From contig JACVRP010000266.1 of the NCBI GenBank assembly GCA_014534385.1, positions 1-5,483 on the forward strand: a stretch of DNA of 5,483 nucleotides. The letters run 5' to 3'. A model generated the notes under the pieces. The model saw only the letters and a program-made list of their open reading frames with translations, had not been told where the DNA came from and did not search any database. Numbering within the stretch: position 1 is the first letter of the stretch; every line of letters begins with the position of its first letter. Positions 1 through 5,473 of this stretch are shown in pieces. The position numbers were made by a program, and so were the translations under genes. The DNA is from Cyanobacteria bacterium Co-bin13 (GTDB lineage Bacteria > Cyanobacteriota > Cyanobacteriia > Phormidesmidales > Phormidesmidaceae).

Positions 1-31
1 CCCTGCTCCCCTGCATCCCCACCCCTCACCC
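1..31 (-). repeat. G-run tract (possible G-quadruplex) at the nuclease stop codon
   Basis: The plus strand has five C-runs of 3-4 bases (1-3, 8-11, 17-20, 22-25, 29-31) separated by spacers of 4, 5, 1 and 3 bases. On the minus strand, which is the coding strand of the nuclease, this reads as five G-runs that fit the usual G3+N1-7 quadruplex pattern. The TGA stop codon (28-26) is one of the spacers. The CCCTGCT/CCCCTGCAT units also look like the edge of a short tandem repeat cut off by the window. Folding or function is inferred. Confidence 0.5.
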
Positions 32-706
32 ATAAAACGACTGAAACTGCCTAAGCCGCTGCTGAAACCCCTCCCAGTAGGAAGTCAAATCCTCCGCCGA
101 CAGCTCAAATCGCTGGGCAGGCTGATCGTCAAGTGCGATCGCAACCATTGCCCGACTCACCTCCAGCCCCAGATCGCTATAGACTGCATTTACAGCAGCC
201 CGATAAGCTGCTACCTGAAAGCAGTAGTCAGCAATCCAGTCCAGCTGCTTGGGCTTGCGGGCCGTTTTCCAGTCGCACAGGCACAGTTCTCCCCGGTACA
301 CCACCAGTGCATCGGGAAAGCCGACAAAGCCAAGACCATGCCAGACGGCCCCCTCCACCAGCAGCACCTCTTCTATCTCGCCTAATAGAGGTGCAACCGA
401 GGTCCAATGATCCGCCAGCTCAGGGGCAATCTCAACAGCGTCTCCTTTGAGATAAGCTGCAATTTGCCGGTGCAGCCGGGTACCAACCGAAGCAGACCGC
501 CCCGTAATTTGCTTGGCTACATCCACCCCTACCGACTGCTGCCACCGTCGCAACGCCTCACGATCCGCCTGAGGTTTCGTTGCCGACAAAATGGTTGTCA
601 CCCCTGGAAAGCGGTGTCCCTCGATTTCGTAGTACCAGCGCCGATCGACCTTAACCCGCTTGGCGCGGTAATGAACTAGCTGCACAGCCCCCTCCCGCAG
701 CACCAT
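26..706 (-). CDS. PD-(D/E)XK family nuclease, MGME1/RecB exonuclease-like
   Basis: Probably a single-strand-active DNA exonuclease of the PD-(D/E)XK fold, acting in cytoplasmic DNA maintenance. Numbered from the ATG at 706 (226 aa), a PGVTTILSATKP segment (about 34-45) resembles the conserved VTxIL start of mitochondrial MGME1 and related bacterial and phage exonucleases. A GTRLH helix motif follows (His79), then Glu118, the catalytic Asp132 in GFPD, the Asp145-x-Lys147 pair in CDWKT, and the Gln164-x3-Tyr168 motif. All core catalytic positions are present, so it should be active. It has no helicase domain, no cysteine cluster of the Cas4/AddB type, no signal peptide and no membrane segment. 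The frame opens as far as a TTG at 751, but the ATG at 706 has an AAGGA just upstream and keeps every conserved motif. That AAGGA is only 1 nt from the ATG and 4 nt from the next codon, a GTG at 703, which is also a possible start. It is divergent from the histidine kinase gene. The fold is secure; the exact substrate is inferred. Confidence 0.85.
   Translation of the reverse strand: MVLREGAVQLVHYRAKRVKVDRRWYYEIEGHRFPGVTTILSATKPQADREALRRWQQSVGVDVAKQITGRSASVGTRLHRQIAAYLKGDAVEIAPELADHWTSVAPLLGEIEEVLLVEGAVWHGLGFVGFPDALVVYRGELCLCDWKTARKPKQLDWIADYCFQVAAYRAAVNAVYSDLGLEVSRAMVAIALDDQPAQRFELSAEDLTSYWEGFQQRLRQFQSFYG
135..142. repeat. HIP1 octamer GCGATCGC
   Basis: Exact copy inside the nuclease gene, encoding Ala-Ile-Ala on the minus strand. 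HIP1 is over-represented in many cyanobacterial genomes, and this and the four other copies support that origin. Confidence 0.8.
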
Positions 707-707
707 T

Positions 708-712
708 TCCTT
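708..712 (-). promoter_or_regulatory. Ribosome binding site for the nuclease gene
   Basis: AAGGA on the minus strand lies 1 nt before the ATG at 706 and 4 nt before the in-frame GTG at 703. The tight spacing leaves the exact start open between these two codons, but argues against the far upstream TTG at 751, which has no comparable site. Confidence 0.4.
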
Positions 713-809
713 CTGTCTGAGGGGGCTTCTGTGTTCTGTGCAAGTGAGCAAAGCTTCAAAAAGCAGCTTCTATCAAAAGGTAGAGTCATCAATTAAAAGT
801 TCTATCGTA

Positions 810-835
810 AAGTGTCCTAAAGCTTTAAGACACTT
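810..835. promoter_or_regulatory. 26-bp dyad, candidate operator between divergent genes
   Basis: The arms AAGTGTC (810-816) and GACACTT (829-835) are perfect inverted copies. The inner ten bases TAAAGCTTTA (818-827) are themselves a perfect palindrome about the same centre. Only the pair 817/828 (C opposite A) breaks symmetry, so 24 of 26 positions are symmetric. It lies about 26 bp upstream of the candidate -10 box of the kinase gene and on the promoter side of the nuclease gene. This suits a homodimeric regulator bound between the two genes. There is no T-run typical of a terminator. The operator role is inferred. Confidence 0.45.
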
Positions 836-860
836 GAAGTTTTTACCGACATTCTCGCCC

Positions 861-866
861 TATAGT
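861..866 (+). promoter_or_regulatory. Candidate -10 box for the histidine kinase gene
   Basis: TATAGT matches the TATAAT consensus at five of six positions. No good -35 hexamer lies 16-18 nt upstream; TTGAAG at 834-839 would need a 21-nt spacer, which is too long. It could be a promoter relying on the -10 box and an activator. If used, the leader would be about 175 nt. Confidence 0.3.
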
Positions 867-872
867 GCTCTT

Positions 873-954
873 TTACAGCAATAGTGCGCTCTTGAGAAAG
901 GAGTGTCAAACGGGTTTAGGCCAAAGCAGGCCGGGGAGAAAGCTTACAGCAATA
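873..954. repeat. Pair of 11-bp direct repeats in the kinase leader
   Basis: TTACAGCAATA occurs exactly at 873-883 and again at 944-954, with starts 71 bp apart. In the first copy it overlaps the related words ATAGTGCTCTT and ATAGTGCGCTCTT. They could be paired binding sites or remnants of a local duplication; the sequence alone does not decide. Confidence 0.4.
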
Positions 955-1010
955 AAAGTTGGGTTTAGTCGCGCACTCCCCGCTACTGCATTACAGGTCA
1001 TCACCACTCC

Positions 1011-1023
1011 AGCCTAGTAGGCT
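1011..1023. repeat. 13-bp palindrome just before the kinase ribosome binding site
   Basis: AGCCTA and TAGGCT flank a single central G. As RNA it would give a 5-bp stem with a 3-nt loop immediately upstream of the GGGGA/GAGAG stretch before the ATG at 1048. It could be a small hairpin influencing translation or a protein site, or it could be chance. Confidence 0.3.
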
Positions 1024-1035
1024 CATTTGGGGAAA

Positions 1036-1040
1036 GAGAG
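1036..1040 (+). promoter_or_regulatory. Weak ribosome binding site for the histidine kinase gene
   Basis: GAGAG ends 7 nt before the ATG at 1048. GGGGA at 1029-1033 is another purine stretch but lies 14 nt away. Because both overlap the first codons after the TTG at 1027, they support starting at 1048 rather than 1027. Confidence 0.4.
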
Positions 1041-1047
1041 AACCGCA

Positions 1048-3432
1048 ATGCAGACGAATACCCTGGCTCAGCTTCTAACCCGTACTGGCTGCTCAGGGGC
1101 GCTGCTTCAATCCCACCACTGGGCTGAAACCGGCTTAGGCCCCCCAGAGAGCTGGCCCCAGAGTTTGCAAACTGCTCTCAGCATTTGCCTGACCTCTTCC
1201 CTCCCAATGTTTATTGTCTGGGGAGACGAGCTGGCTCTGTTTTACAACGAAGCCTGTCAGCAGGTCCTTGATCTGCCAGCTCATGCTCCGGGGTCAGGGC
1301 AGCCTGTCAAGCTTGGCTGCCCTCAGCTGTGGGCGGCGGTTGGTTCGCTGCTGCGGCAGATCATGCAGGCAGAGGAAGTCCAGGCAGAGCAACCCTACAG
1401 GTGGAGATCCGCCGACGGGACTCAAGCGCACGCCTTGACCTTTGCCAGTAGCCCCATCCTCAGCGAGGTCGGTGAAGTGGGGGGTGTTTTTACCGTGGTC
1501 ATGTCCCTTTCTGCCGCTATCAAACAGGCCGAGCGAGAGGTCATCCTGCCGGAGTTGACTTTTGAGCGGGCCCAGTTCGAAGCGGTACAGCAGCAGATGC
1601 CTACTGGGGTAGTCATTGCCGAAGCTGAATCGGGCAGGCTGTTGGCCAATCCCCAGGACACCTCCATCCTCGATACTGAGGCCGAATTGCGGCAGCAAAG
1701 AGTTGAAAACGCCCTGCGCCGCAACAACACTACCCTGGGCCTGCTCTCCGAAGTGGCCAACCAGCTGCTGCTCAACGAACAGCCCAAAGCGTTTATCGAC
1801 CTTCTCTACACCCGGCTGTCGGAACACCTTGGCCTTGAGCTGTACTTCAACTACCTGTTTGATGAAGCCCAGCAGCAGCTCTACCTCCATGCTCACGGCG
1901 GCATTCCGTCGCAGGTAGCTGAGCGGCTGCACTGGCTCAAGCTGGGGCAAACTGTCTCTGGCACCGTAGCCCTCCACCGCCAATGTCTGGTCGTCGAAGA
2001 TACTCAGCAAACCACCGACCCTATTACTGAGCAAATTCGGGCTTTGGGAGTGACAGCCTATGCCTGCTACCCGCTGCTGTCGCGGGAAAAGTTCATCGGT
2101 ACCCTCTCCTTTGGCACCCGCACCCGCTCTCACTTTGAGCCCGATGAGCTGGCCCTGATGCAGACAGTGTGTGATCAGGTGGCCGCTGCTCTGGAGCGAT
2201 CGCAACTGCTCACCCAGCTGCAGCAGCGGGCTGCCGAGCTGACCCACGCCAATCGCATCAAAGACGAGTTTATGGCCGTGCTCTCCCATGAGCTGCGATC
2301 GCCACTCAACCCGATCTTGGGCTGGGCTACCCTGCTGCGCCGCAGGTTGAAAGATCCTCTGCTAGAACAGGCTGCCGAGACGATTGAGCGCAACGTCAGA
2401 CTGCAGGTGCAGCTGATCGATGACCTGCTTGATATCTCCCGCATTCTCAGGGGCAAGCTCAGCCTCAACCGAGAAGCCGTTCGGCTGGAGGAAATCGTCG
2501 CGGCAGCCCTTGAAACCGTTCATCTGGCGGCCACTGCTAAGGCCATTTCAATCCACACCCACCTGGCTCCCGACGTCGGCTGGGTGTTGGGCGACCCAGC
2601 CCGGCTGCAGCAGGTCGTGTGGAATCTGCTTTCCAATGCGGTTAAGTTTACGCCCAAGGGGGGTCAGGTGGAGGTCGGGCTTTCCCTCGTCGCGGGGCAG
2701 TCCCATCTTGAACCTTGCCAGGACTCACTGGTACAGCTGACCGTAAGCGACACGGGCAAAGGCATTAGCGCTGGCTTTTTGCCCCACGTCTTTGAGTCCT
2801 TCCGCCAAGAAGATGGCACAACCACCCGGCAGTTTGGCGGTTTGGGTCTGGGCCTGGCGATTGTTCGTCACATCGTTGAAATGCATGGCGGCACGATTAG
2901 CGCCGCTAGCCCTGGCGAAGGTCAGGGCGCTACTTTTACGGTCAGCCTGCCCCATTTTCAGCCCTACGGCAATGTGCCGTCGCCCCAGGCTCCTGCTCTG
3001 ATTAACTTTGAGGATGAGCCGCTGCAGGGGTGCCGCATTCTGCTAGTCGAGGATGACTTCGACAGCCGCACTTTTCTCACCATTTTGCTGGAGCAGGCAG
3101 GAGCCGAGGTCAGCGCGATCGCATCAGCGCCCGTGGCCCTGGCCCGCTTTCCCGATAGCCAGCCTCACATTTTGATTAGCGACATCGGCATGCCTGAGCT
3201 AGATGGCTATCAGCTAATCCAGCAAATTCGCTCGCTGCCCCCCGAGCGGGGCGGCGCAGTACCCGCCATTGCCCTGACTGCCTACGCCTCAGAAAGCGAT
3301 ACCGAACGTGCGATCTCAGCCGGTTTTCAGCGGCACATTGCCAAACCCGTTGACCCCAGCGACCTGGTTAAAGCCATCCTCGACCTCATGCCTAGCAACA
3401 GCAACGCTCCGGCCTATCGCAATCTGCCGTAA
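1048..3432 (+). CDS. Hybrid sensor histidine kinase (PAS-like, GAF, HisKA, HATPase, receiver)
   Basis: A cytoplasmic two-component sensor that should autophosphorylate on histidine and pass the phosphate to its own receiver. Numbered from the ATG at 1048 (794 aa), residues about 20-155 form the PAS-like module that often opens with LGPPESWPQSL and MFIVWG. Residues about 174-225 hold a PAS remnant and a helical linker. A GAF domain spans about 230-385. The H-box has His414 in SHELRSP. The ATPase has the N-box around Asn530, the G1 box with Asp568 in DTGKG, the F-box VFESF, and a G2 box GGLGLGLAIV at 597-606. A receiver (about 662-783) has the acidic pocket near 668-670, phosphoacceptor Asp712, Thr744 and Lys766. 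All catalytic residues are present. There are no membrane helices and no output domain after the receiver, so the signal must pass to a phosphotransfer protein or regulator elsewhere. The frame extends to a TTG at 1027; the ATG has the better ribosome site. The ligand is unknown. Confidence 0.93.
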   Translation: MQTNTLAQLLTRTGCSGALLQSHHWAETGLGPPESWPQSLQTALSICLTSSLPMFIVWGDELALFYNEACQQVLDLPAHAPGSGQPVKLGCPQLWAAVGSLLRQIMQAEEVQAEQPYRWRSADGTQAHALTFASSPILSEVGEVGGVFTVVMSLSAAIKQAEREVILPELTFERAQFEAVQQQMPTGVVIAEAESGRLLANPQDTSILDTEAELRQQRVENALRRNNTTLGLLSEVANQLLLNEQPKAFIDLLYTRLSEHLGLELYFNYLFDEAQQQLYLHAHGGIPSQVAERLHWLKLGQTVSGTVALHRQCLVVEDTQQTTDPITEQIRALGVTAYACYPLLSREKFIGTLSFGTRTRSHFEPDELALMQTVCDQVAAALERSQLLTQLQQRAAELTHANRIKDEFMAVLSHELRSPLNPILGWATLLRRRLKDPLLEQAAETIERNVRLQVQLIDDLLDISRILRGKLSLNREAVRLEEIVAAALETVHLAATAKAISIHTHLAPDVGWVLGDPARLQQVVWNLLSNAVKFTPKGGQVEVGLSLVAGQSHLEPCQDSLVQLTVSDTGKGISAGFLPHVFESFRQEDGTTTRQFGGLGLGLAIVRHIVEMHGGTISAASPGEGQGATFTVSLPHFQPYGNVPSPQAPALINFEDEPLQGCRILLVEDDFDSRTFLTILLEQAGAEVSAIASAPVALARFPDSQPHILISDIGMPELDGYQLIQQIRSLPPERGGAVPAIALTAYASESDTERAISAGFQRHIAKPVDPSDLVKAILDLMPSNSNAPAYRNLP
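2196..2203. repeat. HIP1 octamer GCGATCGC
   Basis: Exact copy at the end of the GAF domain of the kinase, in the codons for Glu-Arg-Ser-Gln. Confidence 0.8.
2295..2302. repeat. HIP1 octamer GCGATCGC
   Basis: Exact copy within the H-box of the kinase, starting 6 bases after the catalytic His codon, in the codons for Leu-Arg-Ser-Pro. Confidence 0.8.
3115..3122. repeat. HIP1 octamer GCGATCGC
   Basis: Exact copy in the receiver domain of the kinase, in the codons for Ser-Ala-Ile-Ala. Confidence 0.8.
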
Positions 3433-3444
3433 AGCGGGAAAAGC

Positions 3445-5247
3445 CTAGGCACTCAGCGGGTCAGCTACCCTCTCCGCCTCAGCGGCTCCTAGCTGCAGGG
3501 CATAGAGGTTGGCGTAGATACCTGCTCGATCAATTAGCTCCTGGTGAGTGCCGCGCTCTGCAATCTGCCCCTGCTGAATCACCAGCACCTGATCGGCCTG
3601 GGTGACGGTGCTCAGTCGGTGAGCAATGACGAAGCTGGTGCGGTTTTTTAGGAGACGTGCGATCGCATCTTGCACCAGCGCCTCAGTGCGCGTGTCAATG
3701 CTGCTGGTCGCCTCATCCAAGATCAAAATTCGGGGATTGATCAGCACCGCTCGGGCAATGCTCACCAGCTGCCGCTGCCCCTGGCTTAGAGGCGCGCCCC
3801 GTTCACCCAGGCGCGTGCTGTAGCCTTGAGACAGCGAAGTGATAAATTCGTGTACGTTAGCCGCCTGCGCTGCCGCCTCAATCTCGGCCTGAGTCGCCTG
3901 AGGCGAACCAAAGGCAATATTTTCAGCCACCGTACCGCTAAACAAAATGTTGTCTTGCAAGACAATGCCGATTTGGCGGCGCAGGCTTGCCTGGGTCACA
4001 CTCCGCACATCAATGCCGTCAATCTTAACCGCCCCGCCCGTCACGTCGTAAAAGCGCAGAATCAGGTTGATAATCGTGCTCTTGCCTGCCCCCGTTGGCC
4101 CTACGAGAGCAATCATCTGCCCCGGCTTAGCCTGGAGATTCACCTGGTTTAGCACCTGCTGATTAGCAGTGTAGCCAAAGGTGACCTGCTCAAAAGTAAC
4201 TTCGCCTTGAATGGGTGGCATCCGCGTTGCGTCGGGCGCATCCTGAAGCTGCAGCGGCTCGTCCAGCAGCACAAAGATCCGGTCTAGCCCCGCCAGCGCA
4301 GACTGGGCCTGGGTATAAAACTGGCTGAGAATCTGAATTGGTCGAAAGAACTGCTGCACATAGAGCAAAAAGGCCGTCACCACCCCCACCGTCGCCGCCC
4401 CCGTCACCGCCAGGTAGCCACCGTAGGCCATCACCGCCGCCGTCGCCAGCGTATTGAGAAAGTCAATCGATGGTAAAAACGCTGCTGTCACCGCGACAGC
4501 CTGAATGTTGGCCTTGCGATTGGCCGCATTGAGACTGTCAAACTCCTCAATATTGAGGTCAACCCGGTTAAAGGCCTGGGCCTCGCGCACGCTGCTAATG
4601 TCTTCTTCGAGCTTGGCCGACAGATCGCCAATCGTCTGCCGCGTTACCCGAAAGCGGTTTCTGGCCCAGCGAGAAAACAGGCTGGTGGTAAAGATCATCA
4701 GCGGCACCACCAGGTTGCTCAGCAGCCCCAGCTGCAGGTTAATAGACAGCATGGCGATGATGATGCCGACCAGGCTAAAGGTCTGCCCCAGCATTTGCGG
4801 AATGGTCAACCCAAACGCCTGATTGACCGTATTAACGTCGTTTAGCAGGCGGCTCATCAGATCGCCAGCCTCACTGCGGTCAAAGAAGCTAATCGGCAAA
4901 TTCTGAATTTTATCGAAAATGTCCTGCCGCAGCCGGGCCAGCAGGCGCTGCATGATCGAGCCAAACCGCAGAATCTGCCCCCGAATCGCCCAAACCCCTA
5001 GAAAGTAGATAGCTGCCAGCACCGCCAGCATCAGCAGCAGCCCCCGCAGATTACCGGGCACAATCAGGTTGTCAATGGACCAGCCAATCAGCAGCGGCCC
5101 AATGGATTGAGTGGCTGCCCCCAGCATGACCAGGGTAAAGGCCAGCGGCAGCTCTTTGCGGTAGGGCCGGAAGTATTGCAAAAAGCGCTGCAGCGTCGAA
5201 AGACTCGGCTTTTGCTCTGGCGCAACGACAGGAATAGCGCTTCTCAT
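3445..5247 (-). CDS. ABC exporter half-transporter (fused membrane and ATPase domains)
   Basis: An inner-membrane type I ABC exporter of the MsbA/MdlB-like group, 600 aa, the usual length of a half-transporter that works as a homo- or heterodimer. Residues about 30-310 form the membrane domain, with hydrophobic spans near 35-60, 69-88, 145-168, 170-191, 255-277 and 284-301. The GDLMSRLLNDV segment (128-138) is the typical first coupling-helix region. The ATPase has A-loop Tyr359, Walker A GPTGAGKST (383-391, Lys389), Q-loop Gln431, signature LSQGQ (487-491), Walker B ILILDE (507-512, catalytic Glu512), D-loop SSID and H-loop His543. All are intact. No second half-transporter or membrane-fusion gene is visible, so homodimer function or a distant partner is possible. 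The substrate (lipid, drug or peptide) cannot be read from the sequence. AGAGG lies 4 nt before the ATG and supports the start. It converges on the kinase gene with 12 bp between stop codons. Confidence 0.95.
   Translation of the reverse strand: MRSAIPVVAPEQKPSLSTLQRFLQYFRPYRKELPLAFTLVMLGAATQSIGPLLIGWSIDNLIVPGNLRGLLLMLAVLAAIYFLGVWAIRGQILRFGSIMQRLLARLRQDIFDKIQNLPISFFDRSEAGDLMSRLLNDVNTVNQAFGLTIPQMLGQTFSLVGIIIAMLSINLQLGLLSNLVVPLMIFTTSLFSRWARNRFRVTRQTIGDLSAKLEEDISSVREAQAFNRVDLNIEEFDSLNAANRKANIQAVAVTAAFLPSIDFLNTLATAAVMAYGGYLAVTGAATVGVVTAFLLYVQQFFRPIQILSQFYTQAQSALAGLDRIFVLLDEPLQLQDAPDATRMPPIQGEVTFEQVTFGYTANQQVLNQVNLQAKPGQMIALVGPTGAGKSTIINLILRFYDVTGGAVKIDGIDVRSVTQASLRRQIGIVLQDNILFSGTVAENIAFGSPQATQAEIEAAAQAANVHEFITSLSQGYSTRLGERGAPLSQGQRQLVSIARAVLINPRILILDEATSSIDTRTEALVQDAIARLLKNRTSFVIAHRLSTVTQADQVLVIQQGQIAERGTHQELIDRAGIYANLYALQLGAAEAERVADPLSA
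3462..3495. repeat. Imperfect hairpin at the convergent 3' ends
   Basis: CAGCTA (3462-3467) pairs with TAGCTG (3490-3495), and within it CCGC (3474-3477) pairs with GCGG (3482-3485) around a CTCA loop. Unpaired stretches of 6 and 4 nt separate the two stems. It lies inside the last codons of the exporter gene and just beyond the kinase stop. It has no T-run, so as an intrinsic terminator for the kinase transcript it is weak. Confidence 0.25.
3659..3666. repeat. HIP1 octamer GCGATCGC
   Basis: Exact copy in the exporter gene between Walker B and the H-loop, encoding Ala-Ile-Ala on the minus strand. Confidence 0.8.
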
Positions 5248-5251
5248 GCTG

Positions 5252-5256
5252 CCTCT
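5252..5256 (-). promoter_or_regulatory. Ribosome binding site for the ABC exporter gene
   Basis: AGAGG on the minus strand is separated by CAGC from the ATG at 5247. No other start codon nearby has a better site. Confidence 0.45.
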
Positions 5257-5308
5257 AAAGGAGTGAAACGACTCATCAGGTTAGCCTTTTGCTCGCTGCA
5301 TAGCCTAT

Positions 5309-5314
5309 CGTCAA
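5309..5314 (-). promoter_or_regulatory. Possible -35 box of the ABC exporter promoter
   Basis: TTGACG on the minus strand matches TTGACA at five of six positions and lies about 60 bp before the exporter start. No recognisable -10 hexamer lies 16-18 nt further on (CAAAAG at 17 nt), so this is only a weak candidate. Confidence 0.15.
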
Positions 5315-5397
5315 TAGTGTAATGCGGCTGCCCCTAAGCGACACGGCAGCAGCCCCGACTGGGGAAGATAAGTACGTAACCTAAATTAAACGTCGCT

Positions 5398-5473
5398 GTC
5401 ATTGCGAGCGAAGCGCGGCAATCTCCTTGTGGTAGCTGCTTTACAGGGATTGCTTCGCTTTGCTCGCAATGAC
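5398..5473. repeat. Large inverted repeat, REP/MITE-like palindromic element
   Basis: Two 26-bp arms, 5398-5423 and 5448-5473, are inverted copies matching at 23 of 26 positions around a 24-nt loop. Both outer ends read GTCATTGCGAGC inward from their own strand. The core ATTGCGAGCGAAGC resembles dispersed palindromic repeats that I recall from many unrelated bacterial genomes; that likeness is from memory and was not searched. It contains no coding sequence. It could form a strong hairpin in RNA or a cruciform, and may be a non-autonomous mobile element or a transcription stop between neighbouring genes. Confidence 0.75.

Larger units (their letters stand above)
707..1047. other. Divergent intergenic region between nuclease and histidine kinase genes
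   Basis: This stretch of about 340 bases carries no convincing gene. It is more AT-rich than the flanking genes in its left half. It holds the near-perfect dyad at 810-835, a TATAGT box at 861-866, two copies of TTACAGCAATA (873-883 and 944-954), two related words ATAGTGCTCTT (862-872) and ATAGTGCGCTCTT (881-893), two copies of GGGTTTAG (912-919 and 961-968) and three copies of AAAGCTT (750-756, 819-825, 939-945; the first lies within the untaken TTG extension of the nuclease frame). Both divergent promoters should lie here. I could not find a convincing -35/-10 pair for the nuclease. Confidence 0.7.

Noticed and set aside
133..679. Open plus-strand frames opposite the nuclease gene (133-450 and 407-679).
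   Set aside because: The translations are low-complexity and rich in Pro, Ser and Arg. They lie opposite a gene with clear catalytic motifs, so they are shadow frames.
26..706. The nuclease as a Cas4 protein or part of a CRISPR or defence system.
   Set aside because: It lacks the cysteine cluster of Cas4, and no cas gene, repeat array or other defence gene is visible in the window.
1027..1047. TTG at 1027 as the start of the histidine kinase.
   Set aside because: It would use up the purine-rich ribosome site as codons. The ATG at 1048 is preceded by GAGAG at a normal distance and loses no domain.
1735..2205. The GAF domain as a bilin-binding cyanobacteriochrome or phytochrome photosensor.
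   Set aside because: No Cys-His chromophore motif or DXCF motif is present. The cysteines seen (in HRQC and YACYPL) are not in the expected context.
1294..2289. A 331-codon minus-strand frame inside the histidine kinase gene.
   Set aside because: It is antisense to intact GAF and HisKA coding sequence. Its translation shows no recognisable domain, so its length is most likely a by-product of codon usage.
5107..5322. Small plus-strand frame at the exporter's 5' end.
   Set aside because: It mostly overlaps the exporter's N-terminal coding region in antisense, has no ribosome site or recognisable domain, and is best explained as a shadow.
5326..5364. Stems GCTGCC/GGCAGC (5327-5332 and 5345-5350) and CCCC/GGGG (5353-5356 and 5361-5364) as an intrinsic terminator.
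   Set aside because: Both stems are short and no T-run follows on either strand. They may be chance structures in a GC-rich spacer.
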